A stretch of DNA of 64,000 nucleotides from Metallyticus violacea (lineage: Eukaryota > Arthropoda > Insecta > Mantodea > Metallyticidae): the NCBI GenBank assembly GCA_030762175.1, contig CM060846.1, positions 182,130,541 to 182,194,540 on the forward strand, read 5' to 3'. The stretch's first letter is position 1; each line of letters starts with the position of its first letter. Positions 12,567 to 23,105 of the stretch are shown piece by piece. Under the pieces are notes generated by a model that was not told the DNA's origin, did no database searches, and saw nothing but the letters and a program-made list of their open reading frames with translations. Both the position numbers and the translations under genes were made by a program.

Positions 12567-13409
12567 TCATTCTTGCCTTTCCCTGATTCTCTCGGATCTT
12601 CTAGGGGAATATACCATTTCTGGCCTTTGGATTTTTTCTCTTGTTTGTTTTTTGCCGTTTTTATACTCTTCTGCCATTTTGTTTGATATTTTATTTGTTA
12701 GCTCGTTCAATGCCCTAAAATCATCTTCGTCTCTCATGATGTTCCAGATGCTTTTGCCAGCAAGTAGTCGTCTTTCTTCTGCTACAAATGACTGGTATTT
12801 AGGGCATTCAAATGAGACATGTTCCGGTGTATCGATCACGTTACAGTCCGTACATGTATTATTTGCTTGTAATTTAAATCTTTGCAAATATGAGCAATAT
12901 GGACCATGGCCTGTTACATAATGCACTAAACCCTTATTGGGATGAATGTGCTTAAATAGTAATCTTTCCTTTATGGATGGAAATATTTCATGCACTCTTC
13001 TACCTTCTTTTATTTCATCCCATTCTCGTTACCATATTTGTAATAAAGAATCTTTGATTTCTTTTTTATTCCTACACTTTTTACCAACAATGTCCATTAT
13101 TTTTGAGTAATTTTGTTTTTTAAGCCAATAAGAGGCTGCTCTTACTCGAACTAGATAATCAATTGGCCATATACCCAATATTACTAGAAGTCCCATTGTT
13201 GGAGAAGTGGAAAATGCCCCTGTACATCTCAATAAAATTTTCCTTTGGGAACTTCTTAAAGTACGTATAAAATGTACCTCGCGTGCCTTTTCCCCCCAAA
13301 GTCCTCCTCCATAGTTTAATATGGCTGCAAAGATGCTATTATGATAGATTTTTATTCCGTTAGCATGTATATTAAAATATATTTGTCCAATATTGGCTAA
13401 CTTGAACAT
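12567..13409 (-). pseudogene. R1-like ORF2, thumb and C-terminal zinc-finger part
   Basis: There are two open pieces in different frames (13,409-13,029 and 12,995-12,567). The first contains the post-RT segment with AAILNYGGGLWG and a conserved hydrophobic block (MGLLVILGIWPIDYLVRV), the usual thumb/connection region after the RT palm. The second carries HYVTGHGPYCSYLQRF and a CTDC-x8-H-x4-C finger (CTDCNVIDTPEHVSFEC), matching the C-terminal finger of R1-clade ORF2 proteins, which is thought to help bind target DNA or element RNA. The piece ends in an arginine- and glutamate-rich tail. A frameshift between 13,029 and 12,995 disconnects them. Confidence 0.8.
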
Positions 13410-13464
13410 AACTTTTTCTGCTCTAGTTCTTGTGTTTTCAACATGTTTCTTAAAATTTAGTTTT

Positions 13465-14616
13465 TCATTCCAAATATATACCTAGATATTTATTTACTGC
13501 TTGTCTCCTAATATTTTTATTGTTAATTTTAATACTCGGATTTCTGTTTAAGTTTCCTTTTAAAAACATATATGATGATTTGTGAGGAGCAATTTCCAAT
13601 TTTGCTTTTATGCACCAATTGTTTACATGATCAGTTATTATATTTGATCTCTTTTCAATTTCCTTTCTATTATTTCCTTCTATTATTATTAGTAAGTCAT
13701 CTGCATATGCGATAATATCTTTTATACTGTTTAATCCTTCTATTTTTTCTATTAGAGATTCCAAAAATATGTCCCATAATATCGGCCCTAAAATTGATCC
13801 CTGCGGACATCCTTTGGTAATTTCCTTTGTAATAATCTGGTTTGCACCCTTAGCGTACGCTCTTTTATCTTTACAATAATCTATTAACAAATTATAGATA
13901 CACTCTGGATATTTCTTTTTCCTTAAAATTTGAAACAGTACTGGCCACCATAAATTATCAAACGCCCCCGCAATATCGAAAAATATTACTATTACGTATT
14001 TTTTATTGGTTATTTTTGAAGTTTCTATTGCCTCGATTATGGCATCCTCTGTAGACTTCCCTTTTGTAAATCCAAACTGTTTGCTGGTCATACCAATCAT
14101 TGATCTATATTCATCTATTCTTTTGCTCAAAAGTTTTTCTTGGATTTTGCCCAAAACATTTAATAAGCAAATAGGCCTATAGAATTTCGGTTGCGTGGGA
14201 TCTTTGTCAGCCCCTTTGTTTAAAATGATCACATTCGCTTCCTTCCAGCAGTAAGGCACTCTTCCCTGCCATAGACAATTATTAAACAATTGACACAGGT
14301 ACGGGGTAATCTCATCTTCCAACTGTTGGAGCAATTCCGACTTTATTTCATCCGGTCTTGGTGATTTATTCTTCTTTAATTCCTTTATAATTTTTCTTAT
14401 TTCAACTTCATGGTAGGGGAAAATGACACCTTCATCTATTTTTACAATAATGAGTTCTTTTCTTAGTTTTGTGTGTTCTGAGTTATCATTTTCTTCAATA
14501 TCATTAGGTAGTAGTTTTAGAAGTAAGAGATTTATAGAGTCTATCCAGTTGACAGTCATTTTAACCTCCCCTTTATCCAGCGTGGATATTATTTCGGGGG
14601 TTTTTACTTTCTCCAT
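13465..14616 (-). pseudogene. R1-like ORF2, reverse transcriptase domain
   Basis: A 383-residue open frame holding almost the whole RT domain. Motifs in order: LKKNKSPRPDEIKSELLQ (fingers; most R1 proteins have KSPGPD, so PRPD is a change), YRPICLLNVLGK, GFTKGKSTEDAI, FFDIAGAFDNLWW (palm motif A with its aspartate), GCPQGSILGPILWD (motif B) and YADDLL (motif C, both aspartates kept). A segment with KSSYMFLKG and YLGIYLE follows. The enzyme would copy element RNA at a nicked chromosomal target. The catalytic residues are intact, but the upstream endonuclease and downstream C-terminal parts are in other frames, so a full protein cannot be made. The listed start is an internal methionine, not a real start. 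Confidence 0.88.
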
Positions 14617-15070
14617 TATTAGCTTGTAAGGTGTACCCCATATGTTGTTGGAAAGGTTTATCTCTACGAAATTTTTCCATGCAGCTTGGCGATATTCTTC
14701 TATATTTTCCTTATATTTTTTCCTAATTTCTCTATATTTATTTAAGTTATTTTCTCTTTCTGAGGCAATAATAGATTTCTGATAAATTCTTCTAGTTTTT
14801 CTAACTGATCTTCTTAATTTAACAGATTATTGTTCCAAAATGTTGGGGAAGTATTATGTTTGTTATTAATTCTGGGTATGCTGCACTTCATAGCTTTTTG
14901 GATGGCTTTGGTTAGTTCTAATGCTTTATTGTTACAGTCCTCTTGAGGTTTAGGCATTGTAGGCAGTTTAAATTCCGTTTTAGTTTATCCCAGTTTGCTT
15001 TCTTTATATTGTAGGGTCTTTTATTCTCATTCCATCTCTGTTCTTGGTTTGTGTTAATTTGTAATTCGAA

Positions 15071-15726
15071 TTAAATTATATTGTGATCACTTGACGTCAG
15101 TGATTGACCTACTTTCCAATTTGTAACACTTTTGCTTGCTCTTTTATTTGTCAATGTGATGTCTATGTTGGATGTAGCTCCTGTTCTATTACTGTAAGTG
15201 GGTGGGTTACATGGTTTGTTCTCTACATTTAGCTGTAGCTCCGCTATTACCTCCTCCAGTAGTTCTCCCCTTTTGTCCTTGTAGTTGCTGTTCCACCATT
15301 GGGAATGTGCATTAGCATCCGCCATATATATTACTGGAGAATTATTATAACCATTTTCTATTTCTCTTAATCTATTTATATATGGTTCTATTCGTTCGCT
15401 AAACTGAAAATATTGATTTACAAAACATAATGTTTCCCTCTTAGTGCTATTTCTATGCAATTTGTATGTGTATCACTTAATTGCGTTATTTTCACCACTT
15501 GTATTTCCGAGTTAATAACTACTATTGTTGCCATAGGGTTTCCTTTATCTATTATAATTCTAAAGTTTGTCGACATGTGTGCTGGTTTACCGTTTACGCA
15601 ATATGGTTCCTGTATGCACAGAATATCTAATTGCAGTTCTTCTGATAGCCTCCTTAATTCCAACATGACCAATTTACTTCTTTGGGCGTTTATTTGCCCT
15701 ATTTTTATAAAGTTTATTACTTCCAT
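15071..15726 (-). pseudogene. R1-like ORF2, APE-type endonuclease domain
   Basis: Two overlapping open pieces (15,726-15,418 and 15,460-15,071) encode an apurinic-endonuclease-like fold split by a frameshift near 15,420-15,460. Visible motifs are IKIGQINAQRSKLVMLEL (asparagine of the active site), LDILCIQEPY (metal-binding glutamate), VIYMADANAHSQWWN (the D-x-N-x-H motif; most have GDFNAHH), then SNIDITLTNKR and the terminal SSDHNII with the catalytic SDH. This enzyme nicks the genomic target before reverse transcription. The methionine at 15,726 may be the true ORF2 start. The copy is not functional. Confidence 0.83.
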
Positions 15727-15729
15727 TAA

Positions 15730-16039
15730 TTATGATAAGTATGAAAATGACTATTTGGCCAAGATAACAATATATATATTGTTTCTCAAATATTTAACCT
15801 CTTGAAAAATGCGAATTATACTTTTCATGCCTTTCGTTAAAAAGCAAGTGCAGAAATATTCTGCCTTGCATGGGTTTTTTTTTTATTTCTAGCTTTGCAA
15901 CAAATATTTTCGTTAAAAAACCTAAATTTCGTATTACTTCAGTAGCCTGTGGATATCTAATTACTTATTTTGTCTTCTCCCATGTGCACTTAATTATCAC
16001 TTCTTATATAAATTTTACAAGATTATCGTTAAGACAATG
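15730..16039. other. Short AT-rich gap between two retrotransposons
   Basis: This lies between the 5' end of the minus-strand R1-like element and the 5' end of I/Nimb-like copy A, so the two elements are head to head. No ORF1 or SINE is recognised. Confidence 0.5.
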
Positions 16040-16052
16040 CTTAATCTGTAAC

Positions 16053-16472
16053 CCCTCAGGGTCCCAATATTTTGGGTACGGGGCATAGCGACTCCGAGGC
16101 ACCCGAGCTGCTCCCGTTGGTCCGCGCTTAGCGCGTTTGACTCCTTTTTAGTTCCTCTCCTTTTTACTTTTAACTTTTAAACCTCCCTGCTTTTAGTCTG
16201 AAGGATGCCCCCGTGTTTGACACGGTCAAAATGTGACTGGGTAATGGCGTGACTCCCAGCACTGGGCCATCATGTAGGGCGAGAACGTATCCCCTGGTAA
16301 AGGCCAGGCCCGGGGTGGGGCCATTGCATGAGCTGCGAACGTCCTGTAGGCACTTGGGTACCTCTGTCTGGACCCGGGAGGTTTGACCCTGAGGTGACTA
16401 TGTTTAGGCCAGGACCGGTCACCTGAGCCGGGGTGGCGCCCAGGAACCAGCCTTCCATCGGAGACAGCTGCA
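16053..16472 (+). promoter_or_regulatory. 5' UTR and probable internal promoter of copy A
   Basis: About 420 bp conserved in order with the leader of copy B (5,222-5,935, less the SINE), although neither codes there. It is markedly richer in G and C than the flanks. I-type elements are known to carry internal pol II promoters at their 5' ends, so promoter function is inferred from position and conservation. No TATA-like start is claimed. Confidence 0.5.
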
Positions 16473-17759
16473 ATGGTGGAGGATGAAAACGCTATGGTAC
16501 ACAATAACTCACCTATTCAAATAAAACGTAAAAGAGTGGACATAAGAGAAGTAACAGAGCCGTCTTACCCTAATTACTTAGTTATTAGTAGAAGTGAAGA
16601 AGGTCAGTCTTTTATTCGAGTAAACCGTTTTATTATTCAGAAGGGAATTGATAGCATTTCTGGACCTGTTAAGTCTTGTACACGACTTCGAAATGGTTCT
16701 CTGTTGGTAGAGACATAATCAATGTCACAAACTAACTCACTGCTCAAGGCGACGATACTCCACGGATACCCGATCCGTGTTGAGCAACACCGAACTCTCA
16801 ACTCGTCGCGAGGAGCTATAACCACCAATGTTCTTGATGGCATGTCTGACTCGGAGATCCGGGGTTGTCTGGAAGACCAAGGAGTCACTTCAGTGTACCG
16901 TGTACAGGCGAAGAGGGAAGGCGAAGTGCGGCCCACCCGCACTCTCCTCCTCACTTTTAACCGAGTCGAGTTACCGCACAGGATTAAAGCTGGTTATGAG
17001 GTTATAGAGGTGCGCCCATATATCCCCAGCCCCATGCGATGTTTTCAATGTCAACGCTTCGGCCACACTCGCATGTCGTGTAAGAGTGCTCATACCATCT
17101 TCACGAAGAAGACTGTCCATCTGCTCCTGTCTGTGTGAACTGCCGCGGTGACCATCCAGCTTCATCTCCGCAATTGTCCTCGTTTTCAAGAAGAGCGCTG
17201 CATCCAGGAGATCCGGGTGAAGGAAAAACTCTCCTTTAATGAGGCCCGGAAACGATTCCAATCTCGTCTACCTGTGATGCCTAAGACGGGTACGTACAGC
17301 GCTGTAGCTTCATCTCCTATCCAGAAGCGAGATAACAGCACGCAGACTTGTGACTTGGTTTTCTCAAAGGTCCCTAGTGCATCGAGCTCCGCCAAAAGTT
17401 CTCCAGCCAAGCCCAAGCCTATTGTTTTCGATGCTCCGGCTATCAAATTTAAGAATTCTTACACTCGTACGAATTTTATGAAATCGTCCACTGACAAGAA
17501 GCAGAGATCGAGCCATTCTCCACCTCGGAGGTCGAGCTCCCATGATGGATACGGGAGCAAGCCCGCTAGGCGGTCGCCGTCACCGCTTCTTTCCACCTCC
17601 AACCGATTCCAGGTTTTGGAATCGGTTGACTCTTCTCAGCGGGAGAGCCCTCCCCCTGAGGATGTGATGGAGCAGGATGTGCCTGCTCCGGCAAAACCAC
17701 CGAGTCCCACGCGATTAAAAAAAGGACGTTTGATTCGTCCTGGAGCGAATAAAAAGTAA
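16473..17759 (+). pseudogene. ORF1 (gag-like RNA-binding protein) of copy A
   Basis: About 429 codons in one frame starting with MVEDENAMVHNN. Residues 1-210 form the N-terminal gag part. Three zinc knuckles follow: CFQCQRFGHTRMSC (about 17,038-17,082), then a poorly preserved one, then CVNCRGDHPASSP (about 17,130-17,168). The C-terminal third is basic and Ser/Pro-rich with SKPARRSPSP. Damage: an in-frame TAA at 16,716-16,718, and a frame excursion between about 17,090 and 17,165 (the second and third knuckles are read in another frame, and the original frame hits TGA at 17,136). The protein would coat element RNA. It ends about 40 bp before the ORF2 start. Confidence 0.85.
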
Positions 17760-17799
17760 GGTGGTTCATTTTTTTTATTTGTTTTATATCATTTTAACA

Positions 17800-20700
17800 A
17801 TGGCTATCCTTTCATGGAATGTGCGTGGACTCCGCAGTCGAAGACCTGACTTGGAGTTCCTTTTACGATCGACTGACCCTCCGCTTGTGTGTCTCCAAGA
17901 GACAAAACTTCGGCCACAAGATTCTTTTACTATACGCGGTTACTCTTCGGTGAGGTTTGAACTCCCTCCCGTAGAGGGCATTCCCGCTCACAGGGGAGTT
18001 CTAATTTTAATTAGAGACTACGTGTACAGTACTTCACTACAGCTCCAGACTCCTTTGCAAGCTGCTGCAGCTACAATTAATTTTTCCGACCTTAGTTTTT
18101 CTATTTGCACTGCTTATTTGCCTCCATCCGGCAATATCGCAATAGTTGATCTGGACAATCTTCTGTCTCAGCTACCACCCCCTGTCCTACTTTTGGGAGA
18201 TTTTAATGCACACCATCCCCTGTGGGGTTCCAACACGGAGTGTGCCAGGGGCAGCATGTTGGCGGAATTTCTCGACCGTCACCATCTGATTCTACTCAAC
18301 ACTAGTCAACCTACTTTTCTTTCTGACAGCACTCACAGCTTTTCACACTTGGACTTATCCATTTGTTCTGCCTCACTTGCTGTACATTTCACCTGGAACG
18401 TCATTTCCGATTTATATTCCAGTGACCACTTTCCATGTCAGATCCATGTACTCTCTTCAAACGCACATTCACAGCGCCTCGCCAAAATGGCTCTTTGATA
18501 AGGCGAATTGGCCTCTCTTTCGATCTATGGCCGAATTTTCAGGGTGTGAATTTCCATCTATCGACGTCGGGATCGAGCACCTCCGTACGGTCATCATCAC
18601 AGCCGCAGATAAGGCTAATCCCCAGTCGTCTTGCCACCCCAGACGCTTACCGGTTCCCTGGTGGACCGACGAATGCCGGGATGCGCTGCGTGCACGCCGA
18701 GGTTTTCTCCGAGTTTTTCGTCGCCACCCTACTTCAGCAAATATGATTCGCTATAAACAACTGCGCGCCAAATGCCGTCGAGTCATTAAGGATAGCAACA
18801 AGGCTCCTTGGATTGCTTTTACCTCGTCTTTTTCCCGTACAACGCCTTCATCCGTAGTTTGGGAACGACTACGCCGCGTTGCGGGCAAACCTAGGTTTAC
18901 GCCCATGCTCGGTCTTCGGATTTTAAATCGGGTGTTCACTTCTCCGATTGAGGTCGCAAATATTTTAGGACGAAGTTTCGCTGACGTTTCAAGTTCAGCC
19001 AACTATCGTGCTGCTTTTCGCACAATTAAAGAGCAGATCGAGTCTCAGGGCTTCTGTTTTGCCTCCGACCATCGGGAGTGCTACAATGTCCCCTTTACCT
19101 ACAGGGAATTGGAGCATGCCCTTACTAACTCTCCACACTGTGCACTAGGGCCAGATGGTATTCATGTTGCTATGTTGCAGCATTTGTCAGCGGAAGGCAA
19201 AGCTTTTTTATTACGCACTTTTAATTTTATTTGGTGCCATGACATATTTCCTAGCGCTTGGCGGTTGGCCACTGTCATTCCTATACCTAAGCCTGGAAAG
19301 TACCCCCATCTACCTTCCAGTTACCGTCCGATTTCCCTCACCAGCTGCGTCTGCAAGGTGATGGAACGAATGATTAACAGGCGGCTTATGAGGTGGTTAG
19401 AGTCAAGGCATTTTTTAACGAACGCTCAGTGTGGTTTCCGGCGTCATCGTTCCTCAGTCTACCATCTTGTGTCTCTAACCACACATGTAACGGACGGTTT
19501 TGTGCTCAAGTGCCAAACGGTCGCTGTATTTTTTGATTTGGTGAAAGCGTATGATACTTGCTGGAGAGGCGGTATCCTCCGAACGCTTCACGGTTGGGAC
19601 ATACGTGGGCATATGTCTGTTTTTATTCACGAAATTATGAAAGACCGGGTTCGCGTGGGATCCGTTTTATCATCTAATTTTATTCAAGAGAACGGTGTAC
19701 CTCAGGGCTCGGTACTTAGTTGCACACTGTTTGCCATTGCGATTAACTCTATCCCCGAGTGTTTACCGCCAGGAATACAATCGTCGTTATTTGTGGACGA
19801 TTTTGCCATCTATCTTTCCTCTCGGAGAACCTGTCTCTTGGAACGCCGCCTCCAATGCTGTCTCGACCGCCTTTACGCTTGGAGTGTATCTCACGGGTTC
19901 CGTTTCTCCGCAGAGAAGACCGTCTGTATGAACTTCTGGCGCCACAAGGAGTTTCCTCCACCTTCGCTCCATCTTGGCCCAGACGCACTCTCTTTCGCAG
20001 ACGAAGCTACGTTCCTTGGCTTGGTGTTTGATAGGAAATTATGCTGGTCATCGCATATAGCACAACTCAGAGGCAAGTGTAAACGTTCTCTTTGTATTTT
20101 GCGTGTTTTAAGTGGCACATCTTGAGGAGCTGACTGGACTGTTCTTTTACGTTTTTAACGCTCACTCATCCGATCGAAATTGGATTATGGATGTGTGGTT
20201 TACGGCTCAGCGCGACCTCTTGTGCTTCGTTGCCTTAACCCGATTCATCACCGGGGTATCCGTGTTGGCATTGGAGCATTCCCCACCAGTCCTGTGTTGA
20301 GTTTATGTGCGGAGTCTGGAGAACCTCCGTTGTTTTATCGTAGGGACGTTTCACTTTCTGCTTACGGTTGTCGCTTAGCTGCGCAACCTAATCACCCAAC
20401 GAATGGGCAGTTTTTTAATGTGTCTTTGGATTGTTTTTATGCTGCTCGGTGTTTTACTCCTAAGTTGCTGGCTTTCGTTTTCGGAGCATTTTACAGACCT
20501 TGGACTTCGACTTACCTGCTTTTTTCATAGCCGGGGAAAATTCTTCTCCCCCTTGGCTTTTAGCAGAGGCCCCCGTTCATCTTGGGCTTACGTCCTGTCC
20601 AAAATCTTCGACCGCAACACATATTATTCGTTGTTATTTTAGCGAGATCAAATTCTCTTTTAATGGCTGGAATGTTATATATACCGACGGCTCTAAGTCT

Positions 20701-21480
20701 GACACAGGAGCAGGATGTGCTTTTATTTTTAACGGAGCAAGTTTTACGTTTGGTCTTAACGTTGCGATATCTATTTTTATGGCGGAGCTTTATGCTATTT
20801 ATCGGGCTATTTTATTTATTTCTGATCACGGGCTTGGGAATACTGTTATTTGTTCTGACTCTTTGAGTGCAATTTTAAGTTTTAGAAATCTGTACAACAA
20901 CCGCTCCCTTGTACAGAAGGGCCAGGATATAGTGTTAACTCTTTTCGAGGCTGGCGTCAAGGTGACACTATTATGGGTACCTAGACTTGTGGGACTCCCA
21001 GGTAATGAGGACGCAGATGTCGCAGTTAAATCCGCCCTTTTAGGCCCTGCTGAGTACGAGCAACGTTTTTATTTTGGGGATTTTAAACGTATTTTACGGA
21101 GAGGCATTCTCTCGCGCTGGCGCGATGAGTGGGATTCACCACCCGCCAATTAGCTTCGGGAATGTCAATCATCCCCTTTTAACTGGTCGACTCATTGTCG
21201 CGCTGTTCGTCGCGAAGAAGTAATTTTAGCTCGTCTTAGAATTGGGCATTGCCGTTTTAGCCACTCTCACCTTTTTAATGGTCAACCCGCTCCAAATTGC
21301 CCTCACTGTGACCACCCCTATACAGTGCGTCACATTTTACTCGAATGCCATCATTTGACGGCTTTGAGACTTTCGTTGGGTTTTATCTCCTGCATTGCGG
21401 AGATGCTTGCAGATGATGTGGTTGCTGTTGAGCGAGTGCTCCGTTTTATCCGTGTTTATGGTTTTTGGAGCAAGGTGTGA
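17800..21480 (+). pseudogene. ORF2 polyprotein (endonuclease, RT, RNase H) of copy A
   Basis: Start chosen at the ATG of MAILSWNVRGLRSR. Endonuclease: LQETKL, LLGDFNAHHPLWGS and DLYSSDHFP. A frameshift near 18,400-18,490 passes to the RT frame. RT motifs: ALGPDGIH, SYRPISLTSCVCKVMER, AVFFDLVKAYD, GVPQGSVLS and SLFVDDFAIYL. FVDD replaces the common YADD, and both aspartates are kept. In-frame stops lie at 20,123-20,125 and 20,156-20,158, and a second frameshift lies near 20,500-20,530. RNase H: VIYTDGSKSDTGAG, MAELYAIYRA, ICSDSLSA and LLWVPRLVGLPGNEDAD, where the usual HxGxxGNExAD has lost its histidine. A TAG at 21,151-21,153 precedes the C-terminal CPHCDHPYTVRHILLEC finger. It is therefore dead, with at least three stops and two frameshifts. 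Confidence 0.88.
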
Positions 21481-21949
21481 GGTTTTGTCTTTTTACTCAT
21501 GACGGCATTTTTAGACTTTTTTAAGACTGTTGTTATTTCAGTTTTTGCTGTATCGTTTTTAGTACCAGTCTTTAGTTGAGTTTGTGGTATATTGACCTTG
21601 TTATTGTTTTGGGGTTTTATTGTCACCATTTGAGCCTTTTATAATACGGGTTTGTTTTCAGCTTTTGCTGTCGAGTTTTAATACCAATTTTTATTTGTTG
21701 AAATAAATGTTGTTAGTTTTGGGGATTTTTGACCCATTTTAGACCGTTATAGTTTTTTTTTTTTTTTTTTTTTTTTTTACTCTTGCTACTGTTTTAATAC
21801 CAGTCCTTTGTTTGTTGACCATTACACCCACCTGTTATTTGTTATGGGTTTATGCAATGTTTGAGTTAAATATTTATTTTTTGGTTCTGGCGCAGTTTCT
21901 AGTGTGTTTGGGCGCTAATAACCTTGATGTTGTGCGCCCCTTAAACAAT

Positions 21950-21980
<31 letters not shown>
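21481..21980 (+). other. 3' UTR and simple-repeat tail of copy A
   Basis: A T-rich 3' region containing repeated TTTTGGGG-TTTT-GTTTTAATACCAG-type units (near 21,560, 21,680 and 21,795), an uninterrupted run of 26 T at 21,753-21,778, and a terminal (ATC)n array from about 21,951 to 21,980. Tail repeats of this kind, rather than poly(A), are typical of I-type elements. Confidence 0.75.
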
Positions 21981-21992
21981 TTAATTTGTGAT

Positions 21993-22827
21993 CTTAATTA
22001 CTAAGCTATTTTATATGCTATTTAATTGCGTTTAAAATATATAATATTAATAACTTTTGATGGTACATAATGAAATACAATAAATATCGCTTTAAAGCAG
22101 TGAGTATAATTTCGTTATACAGTGAAAGCAGTTTTAAATTTACCGACACAAGTTTAAGCCGGTCGGCAGGTAGACGTTTCGTAGCTGCCGATATTTTCTT
22201 GCGAGGACTCGTGGCGCTCAAGCTCTTAACCATTTCAAAACCCATCTACAACATATTAAATAACAAATTTGGTACTCACCCTCCTTACAGTAAATGCTGG
22301 AATTGTTGGCCATCGTTTCGAATGCTACCTTTATATTCCTGCAATGCGTGAGGATTAGTTGAATATATTTTGTTTTTCAATGTTCCTCGAAGGTAAAAAG
22401 CACCAAACTGTAGAATTTAGGGTAAGAGGACATCATAAACCAGGGAAAACAATTCTGGAACAAAATAAGGAGCAATTTCATAATGAGTTAATGAGCAATC
22501 TTCGATTTTCTTTTTTGTCATAAACAGAACCTATTTCTCTAAACTTATGTACTAACTTTAATATTATTTTTGGTTTAAGAGCCGATTGCAAGGAAATGTA
22601 CGCCAAATGATTGTTTCGTTGTAACAACTGACTTTCTGTGGCAGAAGTATGCCTTGAAGATGACATACGAAGACCCAGCGAATATCTTACCATTAACAAC
22701 AATACTGAACTATTTAATGAAATATTACTCTCGGCTGCACAGCACAACTGCCCGACCGTTTCGAAATTCCTCTAGTAGCTCACTGGAAAAGAAAATATTG
22801 CTGCGCTTACAATTGGATATATCAGCG
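21993..22827. other. Intergenic sequence
   Basis: No recognised gene or repeat. The short open frames at 22,070-22,351 and 22,478-22,747 show no family features. Confidence 0.5.
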
Positions 22828-22834
22828 TTTGGAG

Positions 22835-23098
22835 ATTTTTAGTAGTGTTTAATACGCTTTAACTACTGAGTGATCACAGGCAGTGACACTGATGATACAT
22901 GAAATGAAATGATTAATTGGGGAATGATTTTTTTTAAAGGAAGGAAGTGTTACAAGCCTAAGTTTAGGGTACCCCCGTCATTGGAAATTTGTACTGAGGA
23001 AAACCTGGAAGAAACTTCAATCAGGGTCCTGGTGGGAATCGGACCCCATACCTCCCGCTCACGAGTGCGCGCCTGTACGACCTCGGCTACCCACGGTA
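22835..23098 (-). repeat. SINE2 copy, moderately diverged
   Basis: Same order as the copy at 4.19 kb. The 3' end TAGTGTTTAATACGC is at the low-coordinate side, with a body containing GGAAGGAAGTGTTACAAGCC and a head with box A/box B regions toward 23,090. A short duplication TTTGGAG flanks it (22,828-22,834 and 23,099-23,105). Confidence 0.75.
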
Positions 23099-23105
23099 TT
23101 TGGAG

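Larger units (their letters stand above)
12009..15726 (-). mobile_element. R1-clade non-LTR retrotransposon, 5'-truncated and frame-broken
   Basis: Read on the minus strand, the order is APE-type endonuclease (15,726-15,071), linker, reverse transcriptase (14,616-13,465), thumb/C-terminal region (13,409-13,029) and a CCHC-type C-terminal finger (12,995-12,567). A roughly 500-bp 3' region follows with an AATAAATGAAAT motif near 12,009. The RT signatures (YRPICLLNVLGK, GCPQGSILGPILWD, YADDLL) and the C-terminal GHGPYCSYLQRFKL motif are typical of the R1 clade. No ORF1 is found upstream of 15,726, so the copy seems 5'-truncated near the ORF2 start. The 3' boundary is uncertain and no clear target-site duplication was found. 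R1 itself targets 28S rDNA; no rDNA is seen here, so this is either a relative with other specificity or an ectopic copy. Confidence 0.8.
16053..21980 (+). mobile_element. I/Nimb-like non-LTR retrotransposon, nearly full-length copy A
   Basis: About 5.9 kb. It has a 5' leader shared with copy B, ORF1 with CCHC knuckles (16,473-17,759), ORF2 with endonuclease, RT, RNase H and a C-terminal finger (17,800-21,480), and a 3' UTR ending in TTAAACAATA followed by an (ATC)n tail to 21,980. Probable target-site duplications flank it: CTTAATCTGTAAC at 16,040-16,052 and CTTAATTTGTGAT at 21,980-21,992, with three mismatches. RNase H after RT, the FVDD box and a short simple-repeat tail instead of poly(A) all fit the I group, Nimb-like. 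Coding damage is limited to a few stops and frameshifts, so this copy is younger than the one at 5.2-10.6 kb. Confidence 0.88.

Noticed and set aside
12517..12921. 134-residue plus-strand frame
   Set aside because: It is antisense to the R1-like C-terminal finger and is a shadow frame.
15455..15805. 116-residue plus-strand frame
   Set aside because: It lies antisense to the R1-like endonuclease, which has recognisable motifs on the other strand.
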